This document shows, in pieces, positions 1 through 11,903 of a stretch of 64,000 nt of DNA. The notes under the pieces were generated by a model, which was not told the origin of the DNA, made no database searches, and saw nothing but the letters and a program-made list of their open reading frames with translations. A program made the translations under genes and the position numbers. This DNA is from Glandiceps talaboti (taxonomy: Eukaryota; Hemichordata; Enteropneusta; Spengelidae): NCBI RefSeq assembly GCF_964340395.1, contig NC_135567.1, positions 7,589,158 to 7,653,157 on the forward strand, given 5' to 3'. The number at the start of each line of letters is the position of its first letter. The stretch's first letter is position 1.

Positions 1-390
1 GTTGTTTGCACTGAATACCTTACATAATTATATCCTTCTTGAGTCTTGGTTAATTCGAGGTTCCTGGGTGAATCGTTAAATGCAGGATGTTCACAGGCCG
101 AGATATGTCTCAGAATATTTCTAGCAGAATACAACAAAATGTCGATAATATCGATAATATAGACGTGTTTAGCCAGCTATATATGAAAGGGGTCAAATTA
201 AACTTGTTTCTGTGATCGAAATAAGTTTATTTTGCGGTGAGTGAACTTAACTTACGATCACTGAAGCAATATTCTGAGACATATCTTAGGAAACAAGTGC
301 CTGTGAGTAAGTTCGTCATCTCAGTATAATCCTAATCAGTTTCCATACTTTTGCGATAGTTCTGATAGCAGGTATGATCCGACAAGCTCG

Positions 391-547
391 CATGCACATG
401 AGGATGTTCCTATTATGTAACTCTATGTAAACAACGGTCTAGTAGTTATGGTTACTGGCCACGCACATGAACTCAATAAAATAAAATACTGCACATGTTC
501 TGTGCCACTTCTCACGCCTGACGAGTGTGACTGGCAATACTGGCCAT

Positions 548-560
<13 letters not shown>
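391..560 (+). repeat. Inverted copy of the Penelope-like element 3' end
   Basis: This plus-strand stretch is a diverged reverse complement of about 1260-1450, which is the end of the Penelope-like reading frame and its 3' flank. It reads MHMRMFLLCN before a stop, the counterpart of the minus-strand CRHMRKFLLCN. It is repeated at about 2714-2883 in the second tandem copy. The element's tail therefore exists here in both orientations, as is common in rearranged Penelope-like insertions. Confidence 0.75.
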
Positions 561-635
<75 letters not shown>

Positions 636-753
636 ACATATATATGTGTGTGTTGGTGTGTGTGCGTGCATGTGAACAATGACGTCTTTGGACGAAGATT
701 GCATTCAAGTGTGAAAGTCTGAGTAACGGCTCCGTACCATAACTTGTGTATTT

Positions 754-836
<83 letters not shown>
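549..836. repeat. Two (TA)n microsatellites
   Basis: Uninterrupted TA dinucleotide runs occupy about 549-630 and 757-836, separated by a 125-bp unique spacer. Matching runs in the second tandem copy lie at about 2872-2945 and 3068-3138. Long apparent reading frames of alternating Tyr-Ile are artefacts of these runs. Confidence 0.97.
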
Positions 837-838
<2 letters not shown>

Positions 839-895
839 CTCGGTGAGTATCAATCTGCTATAAGACAGTGCTCTATACCGCAGTGGCAGAGCGTA

Positions 896-1152
<257 letters not shown>

Positions 1153-1404
1153 AATGTGAGTTCCAGATCTTCTGGTGTGAAGTGTTCGATACGGATGTAG
1201 AGCCTGATAAATGAGTGAAAAAAGAAGGTGACGTGGTTACTCGTTACATGCGATTCTCCACTACAAATTTGTTTCGTATGGCCAGTACAGCTGGTCACAC
1301 TCGTGAGGTTGGTGAATTCAAAGTGGCACAGAACATGTGTAGTAGTTTTATTCATTGGGTTCATGTGCGAGGCCGGTAATCATTATACTAGACTATTGTT
1401 TATT

Positions 1405-2315
1405 TTAGTTACATAATAGGAACTTCCTCATGTGTCGGCAGTGAGATGCTAATTCATTTCTTTCATTGATTCAGTGTGCATAGTTCAAAGTGATATATAT
1501 TCAAAAACTTCTCATCTTCATAATTCTCCATTCGATTGAGTAATGAATATTAGAGTCCTTCAAAGTCCATATGTGTTTGCCGAGTTCTGTACTGTTTCTG
1601 TGTTTGCATTTCTGAATGAGCTTGTGTGGATCCTATGCACTGGTTTTCAGCAAGGCCTATATATGTTTCTTGTTTGTTGTTATCAGCTCGTGTGACAGTA
1701 GCCTGGTAGACTAATCCATCGTCTAGGCATTTGCCCGATAACGGGCACTCATCTTTTTGGGACAGTTACATCTGCTGGGTTTAGGGTCATTGACATCCAT
1801 CTTATTCAGTACCGACTTGTTACGTGCAGTGATAATTTTCTTCATGTTTGGCATACAACAGTAACTAAGTTTGAGGGTGTTCCTATTGCATATTATTCGA
1901 AGCCGGTGATCTTTCGGGAAGCATTCGCCAATCAGCTCTATAATTTGCGTCCAATATTGGTTGCTACGTTAGCGCTAAATAAAGGGTTAAACCATACAAT
2001 ATTTATGTTGCGTTTTCGTTTCTTTTGGATTACTGGGGTTGTATCTAAGTTTACGTGTATATCCGCTGTTATTGAGTGCCTCTTGGTATGGGAAAACTGC
2101 CGCTTCAAATGTTTGTTTATCGGATGATATGTTGGATAGTCTTTGTTGATTACTACTGGAATATTTCTTGTTACTGAAGGTGGATGGTTGCTTTTCTGGT
2201 TGACATACAATGCCACATTGTTGGTTTTCATGGCTGATTTAAACGACCTGTGCGCAGGTCTAAGGTCACGTCCAGGTATACGTAGTCGACTGGTTATTTG
2301 TTTACATTAATAGTT
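1405..2315 (-). pseudogene. Penelope-like retroelement C-terminus (RT end plus GIY-YIG region), decayed
   Basis: Reading the minus strand from about 2315, the translation gives a short RT-end block (VYLDVTLDL), then NNVALYVNQKSNHPPS, then RKRNINIVWFNPLFS and NVATNIG. After a stop, another frame gives LSYCCMPNMKKII. Next come a Cys cluster (CNCP, then ECPLSGKC in a shifted frame), YIGLAEN, LGKHIWTLKDSNIHYSIEW, and finally CRHMRKFLLCN before a stop at 1405-1407. This order matches the C-terminal part of Penelope-like elements with a GIY-YIG endonuclease as I know the family. At least three frameshifts or stops are needed, so it is inactive. The upstream reverse transcriptase is missing: the sequence ends at the tandem-duplication junction. 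The protein assignment is from recognition, not a search. Confidence 0.8.
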
Positions 2316-2869
2316 AATTTCAAGTTGTTTGCACTGAATACCTTACATAATTATATCCTTCTTGAGTCTTGGTTAATTCGAGGTTCCTGGGTGAATCGTT
2401 AAATGCAGGATGTTCACAGGCCGAGATATGTCTCAGAATATTTCTAGCAGAATACAACAAAATGTCGATAATATCGATAATAAGACGTGTTTAGCCAGCT
2501 ATATATGAAAGGGGTCAAATTAAACTTGTTTCTGTGATCGAAATAAGTTTATTTTGCGGTGAGTGAACTTAACTTACGATCACTGAAGCAATATTCTGAG
2601 ACATATCTTAGGAAACAAGTGCCTGTGAGTAAGTTCGTCATCTCAGTATAATCCTAATCAGTTTCCATACTTTTGCGATAGTTCTGATAGCAGGTATGAT
2701 CCGACAAGCTCGCATGCACATGAGGATGTTCCTATTATGTAACTCTATGTAAACAACGGTCTAGTAGTTATGGTTACTGGCCACGCACATGAACTCAATA
2801 AAATAAAATACTGCACATGTTCTGTGCCACTTCTCACGCCTGACGAGTGTGACTGGCAATACTGGCCAT

Positions 2870-2946
<77 letters not shown>

Positions 2947-3065
2947 GACATATATATGTGTGTGTTGGTGTGTGTGCGTGCATGTGAACAATGACGTCTT
3001 TGGACGAAGATTGCATTCAAGTGTGAAAGTCTGAGTAACGGCTCCGTACCATAACTTGTGTATTT

Positions 3066-3140
<75 letters not shown>

Positions 3141-3280
3141 CTCGGTGAGTATCAATCTGCTATAAGACAGTGCTCTATACCGCAGTGGCAGAGCGTAATA
3201 GTTTTGGTAGTACTGGAACTCTTTCTTGGGTGTAACTCGGAGTTTCACGCATATTGCGATCATCAGACACTGTCTGTTAC

Positions 3281-3612
<332 letters not shown>

Positions 3613-3682
3613 AATTCAGTGTAAGAGGTAAGTCATAAACTGAAGGAAAAGCGCTCAATACTGAGAAGTAGAGCTGTATTAC

Positions 3683-4009
<327 letters not shown>

Positions 4010-4344
4010 GGTGGATATTTTCAACTGTCTGTCCATGTCTGCTTGTTCGAACGAATGTGTGTGTTTGTCCCTGCATTTGCTTTTGGTATGGACTTCAAGT
4101 AGTATATTTGATGATTTAGGCATATACATATAATTTACTTTCTAGCTTTAAATGTCATGTCAAGTTATTCATTTTCATAATTAGATATTGATATATTTAT
4201 CATCTAGTTCTCTTCAAAGATTATGTATTGAAATGATATTTGAATGCCAGTAATGTCTTGATTGTGTAAATAGTCTTTTAGCTCCGCTGTCAGTGAAAGC
4301 TGAAAGTGTAGCTTTAGGTATAGGTTGTATAGAGTATAGAGAAT

Positions 4345-6155
4345 AGAGTGAATCATAGGTGTCCGTCAAACTTTTATATTTTCATTATCTCCTCCGAAAG
4401 TGACAGTCAGAAATCTTCCATATTTGGTGTGCATGTTCCCTGGGGGAAGGCTATTCAGATTTGTTCATGCCAAGTTGATCTGTGCCATTTTCAATTTTTT
4501 ATGATTTTTTTTCATAAAATGACATTTTCATCATCTCCTCACATACTTCTTGTCAAATTGCTTTGATATGTGGTGTGTTGATGCACAGAGGGTAGCTTAC
4601 TTAGATTTGTTAATTTCAAGTCAGCACGTCTTCTTTTCTATTTTTTATGATTTTTTTTTTTGTAATTTAAAAAAAAATAGAATATGTTAATGAGCATTAT
4701 GACTGACGCCATATTGGAAATCAGTCCGCGAGACTTTAGGTAAACTGCAACTTTTCAAAAGACACTATTGACGTAAAACAAGCAATGTAATATGTGCTGT
4801 AGTCTTAATTCTACGCATTGTGCACCCAAATGACAAATATTTGTTCGAAACAGGGTTGTAAACTTCAAATCCAAATACTCCACCCCTCCTACAGAATGGT
4901 TCATTCCAGTATACGCACCTCACGATCAAGTGAGAAGTCGTGCATGCCTAGCCTGAACTGAAGTGTATGAGGCGATTTTTGATAGAGTCAGTCGTCAATG
5001 AAAACGATAATACTCTAAAACTATCACATTTTGAAAGGGAAAGTACTTTGTGGTTCATTTATGGAGTTTTGTTTTTGGACGATCAATATTGGTGGCAAAA
5101 TTACAACGTCAAAATTATCGATGTGGTAATGCACGACAAGTGAGTTACCATACGGCGACAATCCCAAGTACCCGGATGCACAAGGGACTAACCCGGAAGC
5201 AAGTCTTTGCCAGCCATACGTTACAGTGGTATCATCGTCCGAGAAATCGCTGCGTTCAGAGTGTCATTATTCACAGAATTGTTTTTTTTCGAGTGAAAAC
5301 CCGTCTTGAATTGTATAACTCTAACAAATGAAGACATGTCAAGTTATATTTTGAAAGTTGTATCGCTAGTTTGAGACGATTTCCTCACATACTATCGAGG
5401 CTTGGACCTTACTCCATTTCAGTGGGAAGTTTTAGCTAGTCCGATAATTCTTTCTGGTTTAGTTTACAACACTTTTGATCACACAGATTTAGTTTTTGTG
5501 ATGAAAAGAAATAAAGAAAAAGATCACTTCAACCATTCGATGTGTTTTCTTTATGAAAGGTAGTCGGACACGAACGAGTGTTACCACTGTAATGTATGGC
5601 TGAGAATGACTCTCTTCCGGGTACTTGTCGCCGTACGGAAACTAAGATGGCGATTAATACATTTCTTCCCTTTATATATCTACTACAACTAGTACAAGTT
5701 GAATGTTGTTGACTTGGTAAATTTGTTAGAAAATTCAAATTCAAATTGCCTCAAAATTATTTTAGATCCCTAGTTTATTTCATTCATCATTAACATTTTC
5801 CAGGGTTAAAGCTGTAAGACACTGGAATTATTTATAGCCAACCTCAAAATCCTCTTTTTTTTCTTTTTCTTGTGTGCATTTCCCAGTCATTTTGTGCAAT
5901 TTTTCATAACAGTAGATTTTTGTTATAAAATGGTGACTATGGTATAAAAGTACAATACATTACCAACTTCTGTGTAAAATGTGTTTTATAGTGAGACATC
6001 ATATGAAACTAGTAACCACTTTATTACATCGCTAAAACAAAACTGCATAGTGAAGAACCGAACCACTTCTACATGTCACCAAAATAAAAAAAAATAAATA
6101 AAAAAAACAACAACAGCGGAGCTATTCTGACCGATAGGTCGCTTGTTATATTTAT
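4345..6155 (-). repeat. Interspersed repeat, inverted copy of 60020-62455 with a different middle
   Basis: The left end (about 4345-4930) is the reverse complement of about 61890-62455, and the right end (about 5690-6155) is the reverse complement of about 60020-60445. Bases 4930-5690 have no match to the corresponding middle (60445-61890). The right border carries a conserved block with the motif ACCTATCGGTCAGAATAGCT, read on the minus strand here and the plus strand at 60028. No transposase is recognisable, so this looks non-autonomous. It lies in the ankyrin-Roc gene or just downstream of the exon at 6310-6669. Confidence 0.75.
5146..5641. repeat. Imperfect inverted repeat inside the interspersed element
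   Basis: The segment at about 5146-5240 (with CCATACGGCGACAA and GCCAGCCATACGTTACAGTGG) is a gapped reverse complement of about 5566-5641 (CCACTGTAATGTATGGCTG and TTGTCGCCGTACGG). The arms bracket about 330 bp. This foldback makes up most of the private middle of this repeat copy. Confidence 0.7.
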
Positions 6156-6309
6156 CTAATGTAACATACCAGATGAAGTCAAAGAAGTAACAGTCATCAA
6201 CTGTAGTAATTACTTCCTTCTGACTTAAACGTACTGACCTATGCAAATACTCTATAATGCTATTAAGTATAAACAAAACAAATACCATATTTAAGATAGT
6301 ATAACATAC

Positions 6310-6494
6310 CTTTTCTTTCTGACTTTCTTTCAAGTCCATTGGCCTCACTAGTTTACCATTCTCCTCATCAGCTATTATATAGAGTAGAATGAATGTAGAA
6401 TACACAGCTGCAAGGAACATATTGTGTGTCACATAGTATTCAGGCTGACCTGCTAAATCCCAAAAGCAGAAATCTTCATAAGATATCCAATAAT

Positions 6495-6579
<85 letters not shown>

Positions 6580-6669
6580 GTCACCATCATCATCATCTGT
6601 GGGTCTTATTTTACCAGTATTCACATCAATCCCTGGTGTTGGAATATGATCTGAGGTCTGACATTTTTT
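6310..6669 (-). CDS. Ankyrin-Roc GTPase exon: switch I, poly-Asp loop, DxxG motif
   Basis: The exon starts after a T-rich tract and AG (minus strand TTCTTTGTAG) and ends before GTATGT. It is 360 bp, 120 codons, phase 0 at both ends. The translation begins KKCQTSDHIPTPGIDVNTGK, where TPGID matches the Roc switch I (TVGID in LRRK-type proteins). A run of aspartates follows, then YYWISYEDFCFWDLAGQPEY, carrying the G3 motif DxxG (DLAGQ), then THNMFLAAVYSTFILLYIIA, the next strand and helix of the fold. It joins in frame to the P-loop exon at 9699-9815. The family binds and hydrolyses GTP; COR and effector parts are not in the window. The poly-Asp run lies in what should be the beta2-beta3 loop. 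Splice borders are by eye; a cDNA would confirm them. Confidence 0.85.
6496..6597 (-). repeat. In-frame (GAT)n microsatellite coding poly-Asp
   Basis: On the minus strand, 28 GAT codons and one GAC (6496-6582) are followed by one GGT and four more GAT. This gives 33 Asp in 34 residues inside the Roc exon. The plus strand reads as poly-His, which is a shadow. Confidence 0.95.
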
Positions 6670-7130
6670 CTACAAAGAATGTTTGAATATAAAAAGAATA
6701 AATATCGCGGTTCACACATTAACCAGGTTGTTCGGGTTAATTCCATAACCTAAACAAATCCCCACGAATTTGGTTTTTACATCACCCTGGTGTTGAAATA
6801 CCACAGGTGGTGCGATATCTACTAGAAAGTTTTTTGGAAACATAATTCAAGTAGTTAGTGTATGATATGTAGTGTTTACAATCGGTTCGACAGTACCAGT
6901 ATCCACATATAAGTCAGAATGTGGTCTGAGCTCTTACACTCTTTCTACCCCAAAAAAAACAAATGTTCACGAAGAATATAATTAAGGCGACTCAGTGTAT
7001 GATATGTAGTGTTTATCGATTGACAAGATTACAAGAGTATTCATGTAAGTCCCTCCTGTGTGGTAATGGGACGTCTAGGACTCTTTCTGCAAAGAGGTTT
7101 GTGAAACGAAAAGATTAAAAGTGATTTTAA

Positions 7131-7682
7131 TAGACTTGGATAGTTCTTAGTCAGCTATGATATATGTATATGATATGTATGTTGTATTAGGTGTACCATT
7201 TAGACTTGGATAGTACTTAGTCTTCAGCTATGATCTATGTATATGATATGTATGGTTTATTAGGTGTACCATTTATAGACTTGGATAGTACTTAGTCTTC
7301 AGCTATGATCTATGTATATGATATGTATGTTTTATTAGGTGTACCATTTAGACTTGGATAGTACTTAGTCTTCAGCTATGATCTATGTATATGATATGTA
7401 TGTTTTATTAGGTGTACCATTTATAGACTTGGATAGTACTTAGTCTTCAGCTATGATCTATGTATATGATATGTATGGTTTATTAGGTGTACCATTTATA
7501 GACTTGGATAGTACTTAGTCTTCAGCTATGATCTATGTATATGATATGTATGTTTTATTAGGTGTACCATTTATAGACTTGGATAGTACTTAGTCTTCAG
7601 CTATGATCTATGTATATGATATGTATGTTTTATTAGGTGTACCATTTATAGACTTGGATAGTACTTAGTCTTCAGCTATGAT
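7131..7682. repeat. ~75-bp minisatellite, left part
   Basis: About seven copies of a unit beginning TAGACTTGGATAGTACTTAG and ending GGTGTACCATTTA run head to tail. Units differ by a few bases and by a 2-4 bp length change. The array resumes at 9480-9595, so the CR1-like element between was inserted into it. It lies within the intron between the P-loop and switch exons. Confidence 0.93.
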
Positions 7683-9478
7683 ATCAATCAATCAATCAAT
7701 CGATGCAATTTATATAGCGCCAATTCCACTATGACAAGAGTTCAAAGGCGCTGTACAGTCAAAATGTTTTAGAAAACAGGTAAGTCTTTAAGTGTTTTTT
7801 AAATGTGCTAATTGTAACTTGTTCGCGAATTTCAATTGGTAGTTCATTCCACAGACGAGGCGCAGCAGAAGAAAACGATCTTCCTCCATAAGATTCCAGC
7901 TTGTACTTAGGTACATATAGGAGATGTTTATTTGTTGATCGCAGTGTTCTCGTAGCTGTTTTCCAGTGAAGAAGGTCTGATAAGTATCTTGGAGCGAGTC
8001 CATTGAGGGACTTGTATGTCATGAGCAAAAGTTTGAACTTTATTCTGTCCTGAACTGGTAGCCAGTGTAGTTCCTTTAGGAGTGGTGTTACATGATCATA
8101 TTTCCTGGCTCGCATGATGATTTTTGCTGCAGCGTTTTGAACATGTTGGAGTGGTTTGATATGATCGTTGGGTAAGCCATAGAGTAGGGCATTACCATTG
8201 TCAAGTTTGCTTGATATTAATGCCTGGACGAGTTTCTGACAAGTAGATTTGGAGAGGTAGGGACGGATATAGCCAATTTTCCTGAGATAATGGTAGATTG
8301 ATTGACATGTTGTGGATATGTGCTTTTTTAACGTGTGATGAGAATCGAAAGTTACACCAATATTACGAGCTGTTTCGGCTGGTTGAATTGTACTTTCGCC
8401 AATATGAATGTTATCAATAGTTGGACTTTGAGGTCGACTGATTTTCGATGTAATGAGTAAGACTTCAGTTTTGTCGTCGTTGAGTTTGAGCTTATTCTTG
8501 GTCATCCACGTCTTGATGTCATTAGCAGCAGCTTCCATGTTTCTAACCGATAGAGAGATGTCTGATGGAGTAAGAGCATTGTAGAGTTGACTGTCATCTG
8601 CGTATAGGTGGAAGTTAAGATTATGCTGCCGAATTAACTGACCAAGTGGGGAGATGTAAATGCAAAAGAGTAGAGGACCAAGTACCGATCCCTGTGGAAC
8701 ACCTGATTGAAGAAGAGTTGGGGTAGAGACAGTATCCTTAATTAGAACAGATTGCTGACGATTGGAGAGGTATGATGCAAACCAGTTCAGGGGGGTACCT
8801 TTGATGCCGATGTCAGATAATCGTGATAGTAGGATATCATGGTCGATAGTGTCAAAGGCCGCCGATAGATCGAGGAGGACAAGCAGAACACTCTTGCCGG
8901 CATCAAGTGAAGTGCAGATATCATCATGGACTTTGAGTAACGCTGTTTCGGTGCTGTGGTATTTTCTATAAGCGGACTGGAATTGTTCACACAAGGCAAT
9001 GTCTGAGAGGTATGCATTTAACTGTGCTGCGACAACCTTTTCAAGTATCTTGGAGAAGAATGGTAAATTAGATACTGGACGGTAGTTTTTCAAGTTATTA
9101 CAATCAAGCGATGATTTCTTCAGTAATGGTGTGACGACAGCCGATTTGAATGAATCATGGACAATGCCTTGCTGGAGAGAAGAATTTATGATTTCTGTAA
9201 GAATCGGTACCAGTTCTGTGATACATTTCTTGAACAAAGATGTTGGGATAGGATCAATACTGCAGGACTTAGACGGCGATTTGGTTATGATCTTGTGTAC
9301 ATGATCTGGACTGAAAAGTTGGAATTCGTTGAATGTGGAGGTTGCATTGGTCGTGATGTTAAATGTAGCCTGGGTTTCACCAAAATCAAATGAATTCAAG
9401 TTATGGCGTATATCTGCAATTTTGTCGATAAAGTAAGCACTAAATTGTTCAGCGAGTTCTTGTGGTGAGTCATATACA
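7683..9478 (-). mobile_element. 5'-truncated CR1/L2-like non-LTR retrotransposon
   Basis: The element interrupts the minisatellite. Its 3' end is at the left and carries a short (TGAT)n tail (ATCA repeats on the plus strand, 7683-7700), preceded by a conserved 3' region with TATATAGCGCC and GGCGCTGTACA. Short tandem-repeat tails rather than poly-A are typical of the CR1/L2 group. The 5' end is cut near 9470, so the endonuclease domain is absent. A short repeated ATGAT at both junctions may be a target-site duplication, but the AT-rich array makes that uncertain. It sits in the intron in the same orientation as the host gene. Confidence 0.9.
7759..9468 (-). CDS. CR1/L2-like reverse transcriptase, open frame
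   Basis: About 570 codons are open from the truncation point (SPQELAEQFSAYF) to the stop at 7759. Reverse transcriptase landmarks appear in order: NNLKNYRPVSNLPFFSKILE, the first catalytic Asp in LLDLSAAFDTIDH, SGVPQGSVLGPLLF, and YADD at 8593-8604 (FHLYADDSQLY). After these come the thumb and C-terminal region (WLPVQDRIKFKLLLMTYKSL, APRLWNELP) and a closing FKKHLKTYLFSKTF. All three catalytic Asp residues are present and there is no internal stop, so the insertion is young. The frame runs a further 11 codons upstream into minisatellite sequence, so there is no native start. Without the endonuclease part it is not a complete element. Confidence 0.93.
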   Translation of the reverse strand, partial: SPQELAEQFSAYFIDKIADIRHNLNSFDFGETQATFNITTNATSTFNEFQLFSPDHVHKIITKSPSKSCSIDPIPTSLFKKCITELVPILTEIINSSLQQGIVHDSFKSAVVTPLLKKSSLDCNNLKNYRPVSNLPFFSKILEKVVAAQLNAYLSDIALCEQFQSAYRKYHSTETALLKVHDDICTSLDAGKSVLLVLLDLSAAFDTIDHDILLSRLSDIGIKGTPLNWFASYLSNRQQSVLIKDTVSTPTLLQSGVPQGSVLGPLLFCIYISPLGQLIRQHNLNFHLYADDSQLYNALTPSDISLSVRNMEAAANDIKTWMTKNKLKLNDDKTEVLLITSKISRPQSPTIDNIHIGESTIQPAETARNIGVTFDSHHTLKKHISTTCQSIYHYLRKIGYIRPYLSKSTCQKLVQALISSKLDNGNALLYGLPNDHIKPLQHVQNAAAKIIMRARKYDHVTPLLKELHWLPVQDRIKFKLLLMTYKSLNGLAPRYLSDLLHWKTATRTLRSTNKHLLYVPKYKLESYGGRSFSSAAPRLWNELPIEIREQVTISTFKKHLKTYLFSKTF

Positions 9479-9479
9479 T

Positions 9480-9595
9480 GATATATGTATATGATATGCA
9501 TGTTTTATTAGGTGTACCATTTATAGACTTGGATAGTACTTAGTCTTCAGCTATGATCTATGTATATAATATTATGTTTTATTAGGTGCACCATT
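9480..9595. repeat. ~75-bp minisatellite, right part
   Basis: About one and a half units of the array at 7131-7682 continue here directly after the CR1-like element, with a few substitutions. Confidence 0.9.
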
Positions 9596-9698
9596 TCTAT
9601 TCTGTTACAGTACATAAAACTGTTATACCTGGTATACATAAATAAACACTTACTACGTATATATTTAACTGGTTTTACAATGATAATTATAAACATAC

Positions 9699-9815
9699 CC
9701 CTTGCAATGACTTAGTCAATGTAGATTTTCCAACAGCTGCATAGCCACATAAAAATAGTTTGCATTTCTTCTGTTTCACTCCAGGCTCTTTCATCAGTTC
9801 TTGGTAATCTTGTTG
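9699..9815 (-). CDS. Ankyrin-Roc GTPase exon: P-loop
   Basis: The exon is 117 bp (39 codons), phase 0 at both ends, bordered by AG at 9816-9817 and a GTATGT donor at 9693-9698. It encodes QQDYQELMKEPGVKQKKCKL and then FLCGYAAVGKSTLTKSLQG. The GxxxxGKST Walker A motif (GYAAVGKST) following a KLFLCG strand is typical of Roc domains in ankyrin-bearing ROCO or DAPK-like proteins. It joins in frame with the ankyrin exon at 11529-11597 upstream and the switch exon at 6310-6669 downstream. The short basic stretch before the strand links ankyrin repeats to GTPase. Confidence 0.9.
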
Positions 9816-11528
9816 CTTTATAAGAGTGAAATACATAATATATTCAGACAATTGTAGTATAGTGCAAGCAAGGTAAATAATATATGTTGTTTTTAACACA
9901 TTATATTCTTACTATATTTGGGGATCCACGTTTATAAGCATTTGTCACCTGTGTAGACTGCCTGACTATTGTCAAAGTTAAATAAATGAATAGTTTTACA
10001 TAAATACCCTTGAATAACAAATGAAAATAATAATGAAATTTATAATATGAATATAAAATAATAATTAAATACAAGAAGGATGAATAATAATTTAAAAACC
10101 ACGTGTAACATTGTTAGCATGAATAATTTAATTGGATTGTTGAAAGGATTAAACTGTATATACAATTATATACTTAGAGTTTCAATCACTGCACTTCATT
10201 GTTAGCTATTATATTATAGCATTACCAATTCCAGTGAATTTTGTGACGTCATCGCTGTACATTATTACTGATAATGTACTCCATTATTGGGCATCGCGGC
10301 CCCGGAACGAGCATAACAATACAAGCTTATGTTTGTAAGGTGGGTATTTAAGAACAGGGAAATTATGGGGTAAACACATAAGAATTTTTTTGAATGTTGC
10401 GCTACATACGCATGTTATCTAATATATTCATATATGATCAGCTGATCGTACCCACAGTCAGTGTTACTGAGTTACTTGGCTGTGTTGGGACGTCGCGTCG
10501 TACATGGCATATATGTACTACATGGAGATGAGATTTAAATTATTCTGTTCCTTCATACGACTAGGTATTTTTTCGAAATGTATGTTGTTACTTATGATTG
10601 TCATTTCTGCTGTTTAGAAATACAACGCATTCATGAAACAAATTTGTGTTCACAGCAGTTCATTGAAGTGTATACATATGTGTGTGTACGTATACGTACA
10701 TGTGTGGCTATGATTAGTATTCAGGTTCCGGGCCAAACATGGCAGACGATGTTCAGCGCTGTGTATATTATACGTTGTTTTGCGTTTCTCGGTCTACAAA
10801 TTCACTGGAATTGGCAAAACTATAAAATAATAACAATAATGTATGCCCTCCCAGTCCATAATGGACTCAAGCAAACTTTGCACTCCATAATGGGCTCGGC
10901 TGTCGCCTCGCCCATTATGTCGTTCAAAGTTTGCTTTCGTCCATTATGGGTTGGGAGGGCGTACATTATTGTTTAAATTAAATATTCTAATTATGAATTT
11001 GTTATTAAGTACATACACAGACTATGGATATTATGAAAATAAATCAAACCAGAGCAGAGTTTTAGAATCTTGTTTGTACAAGTACATGATGTCTACAAAA
11101 ATAGTTTAATGAATAAAATTGATGTGTAAGAAATAACAGTATCACTCATTATTCGGTTAAATTGTAGTATATTCAGTAATTGAAGAGAAATATAATTAAT
11201 TTGTTATAAAATACATACACATACTAAATCTACTATTACAGACTAATTATTTTACATACTTTATTAGCATATCCACTATATAATGTTTTCATTTGAACTA
11301 TAATTTCAAAAATATCGTCAAATAAAATTATAGCCAACTTCAGACTGTTTAACTCAAAAATGTATCTTTGAAATTATACTCTGGGAATCATGCATTTATA
11401 TATTGCAAAGGTACAAATTTTATAAACATCCGAATCATATAGGTATTGCATATCACTGCTATAAGTGCTGAATAGGACATACGATGAAATGTAAATGAAA
11501 TTAAATATACATATGTACTTGTATTTAC
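9816..11528. other. Intron, no coding signal apart from a hairpin repeat
   Basis: This AT-rich intron separates the last ankyrin exon from the P-loop exon. A foldback element lies at 10832-10973, and a short related stretch with ACTCCATTATTGGGC lies near 10269-10284. I see nothing else assignable. Confidence 0.7.
10832..10973. mobile_element. Foldback/MITE-like hairpin, 142 bp
   Basis: Outer ends AACAATAATGTATGCCCTCC and its near-complement GGGAGGGCGTACATTATTGTT pair. Inner blocks (CCATAATGGAC, GCAAACTTTG, CATAATGGGC) are mirrored on the right arm. Arms are about 60 bp with about 15 mismatched or unpaired central bases. There is no coding capacity. Such hairpins are usually non-autonomous DNA transposons. 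Confidence 0.8.
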
Positions 11529-11597
11529 CTTCATATGGTGCATCAACAGCCGTTTTATTTCGCTTGAATTTGTAACATCAAATGGTCGTTCCCCTTT
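11529..11597 (-). CDS. Ankyrin-Roc GTPase exon: terminal half ankyrin repeat
   Basis: The exon is 69 bp (23 codons), phase 0, with an AG acceptor at 11598-11599 and a GTAAATAC donor at 11521-11528. It encodes KGERPFDVTNSSEIKRLLMH plus HMK. The GxxPxDV and EIKxLL pattern is that of a final, short ankyrin repeat. It follows directly from the full repeat encoded at 12120-12218 and precedes the P-loop exon. Confidence 0.85.
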
Positions 11598-11757
11598 CTA
11601 GATTAACACAAATACAATTGCAAAAATAAACAGAAATGCCCCATTCAATACTTGTACACAATTCATTCAATACTACTGAAATAAATTTGTCAATTCAACA
11701 GACAGGCAGAGACAGACAGACAGACAGACACACGTGTGCGGGTGAAACATACATATA

Positions 11758-11828
11758 TGCATATACACACATACATACATACATACACACATGCATACAT
11801 ACATACATACATACATACATACATACAT

Positions 11829-11859
<31 letters not shown>

Positions 11860-11871
11860 TACATACATACA

Positions 11872-11903
<32 letters not shown>

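Noticed and set aside
6426-6686. Plus-strand poly-His frame
   Set aside because: Shadow of the GAT repeat coding poly-Asp on the minus strand.
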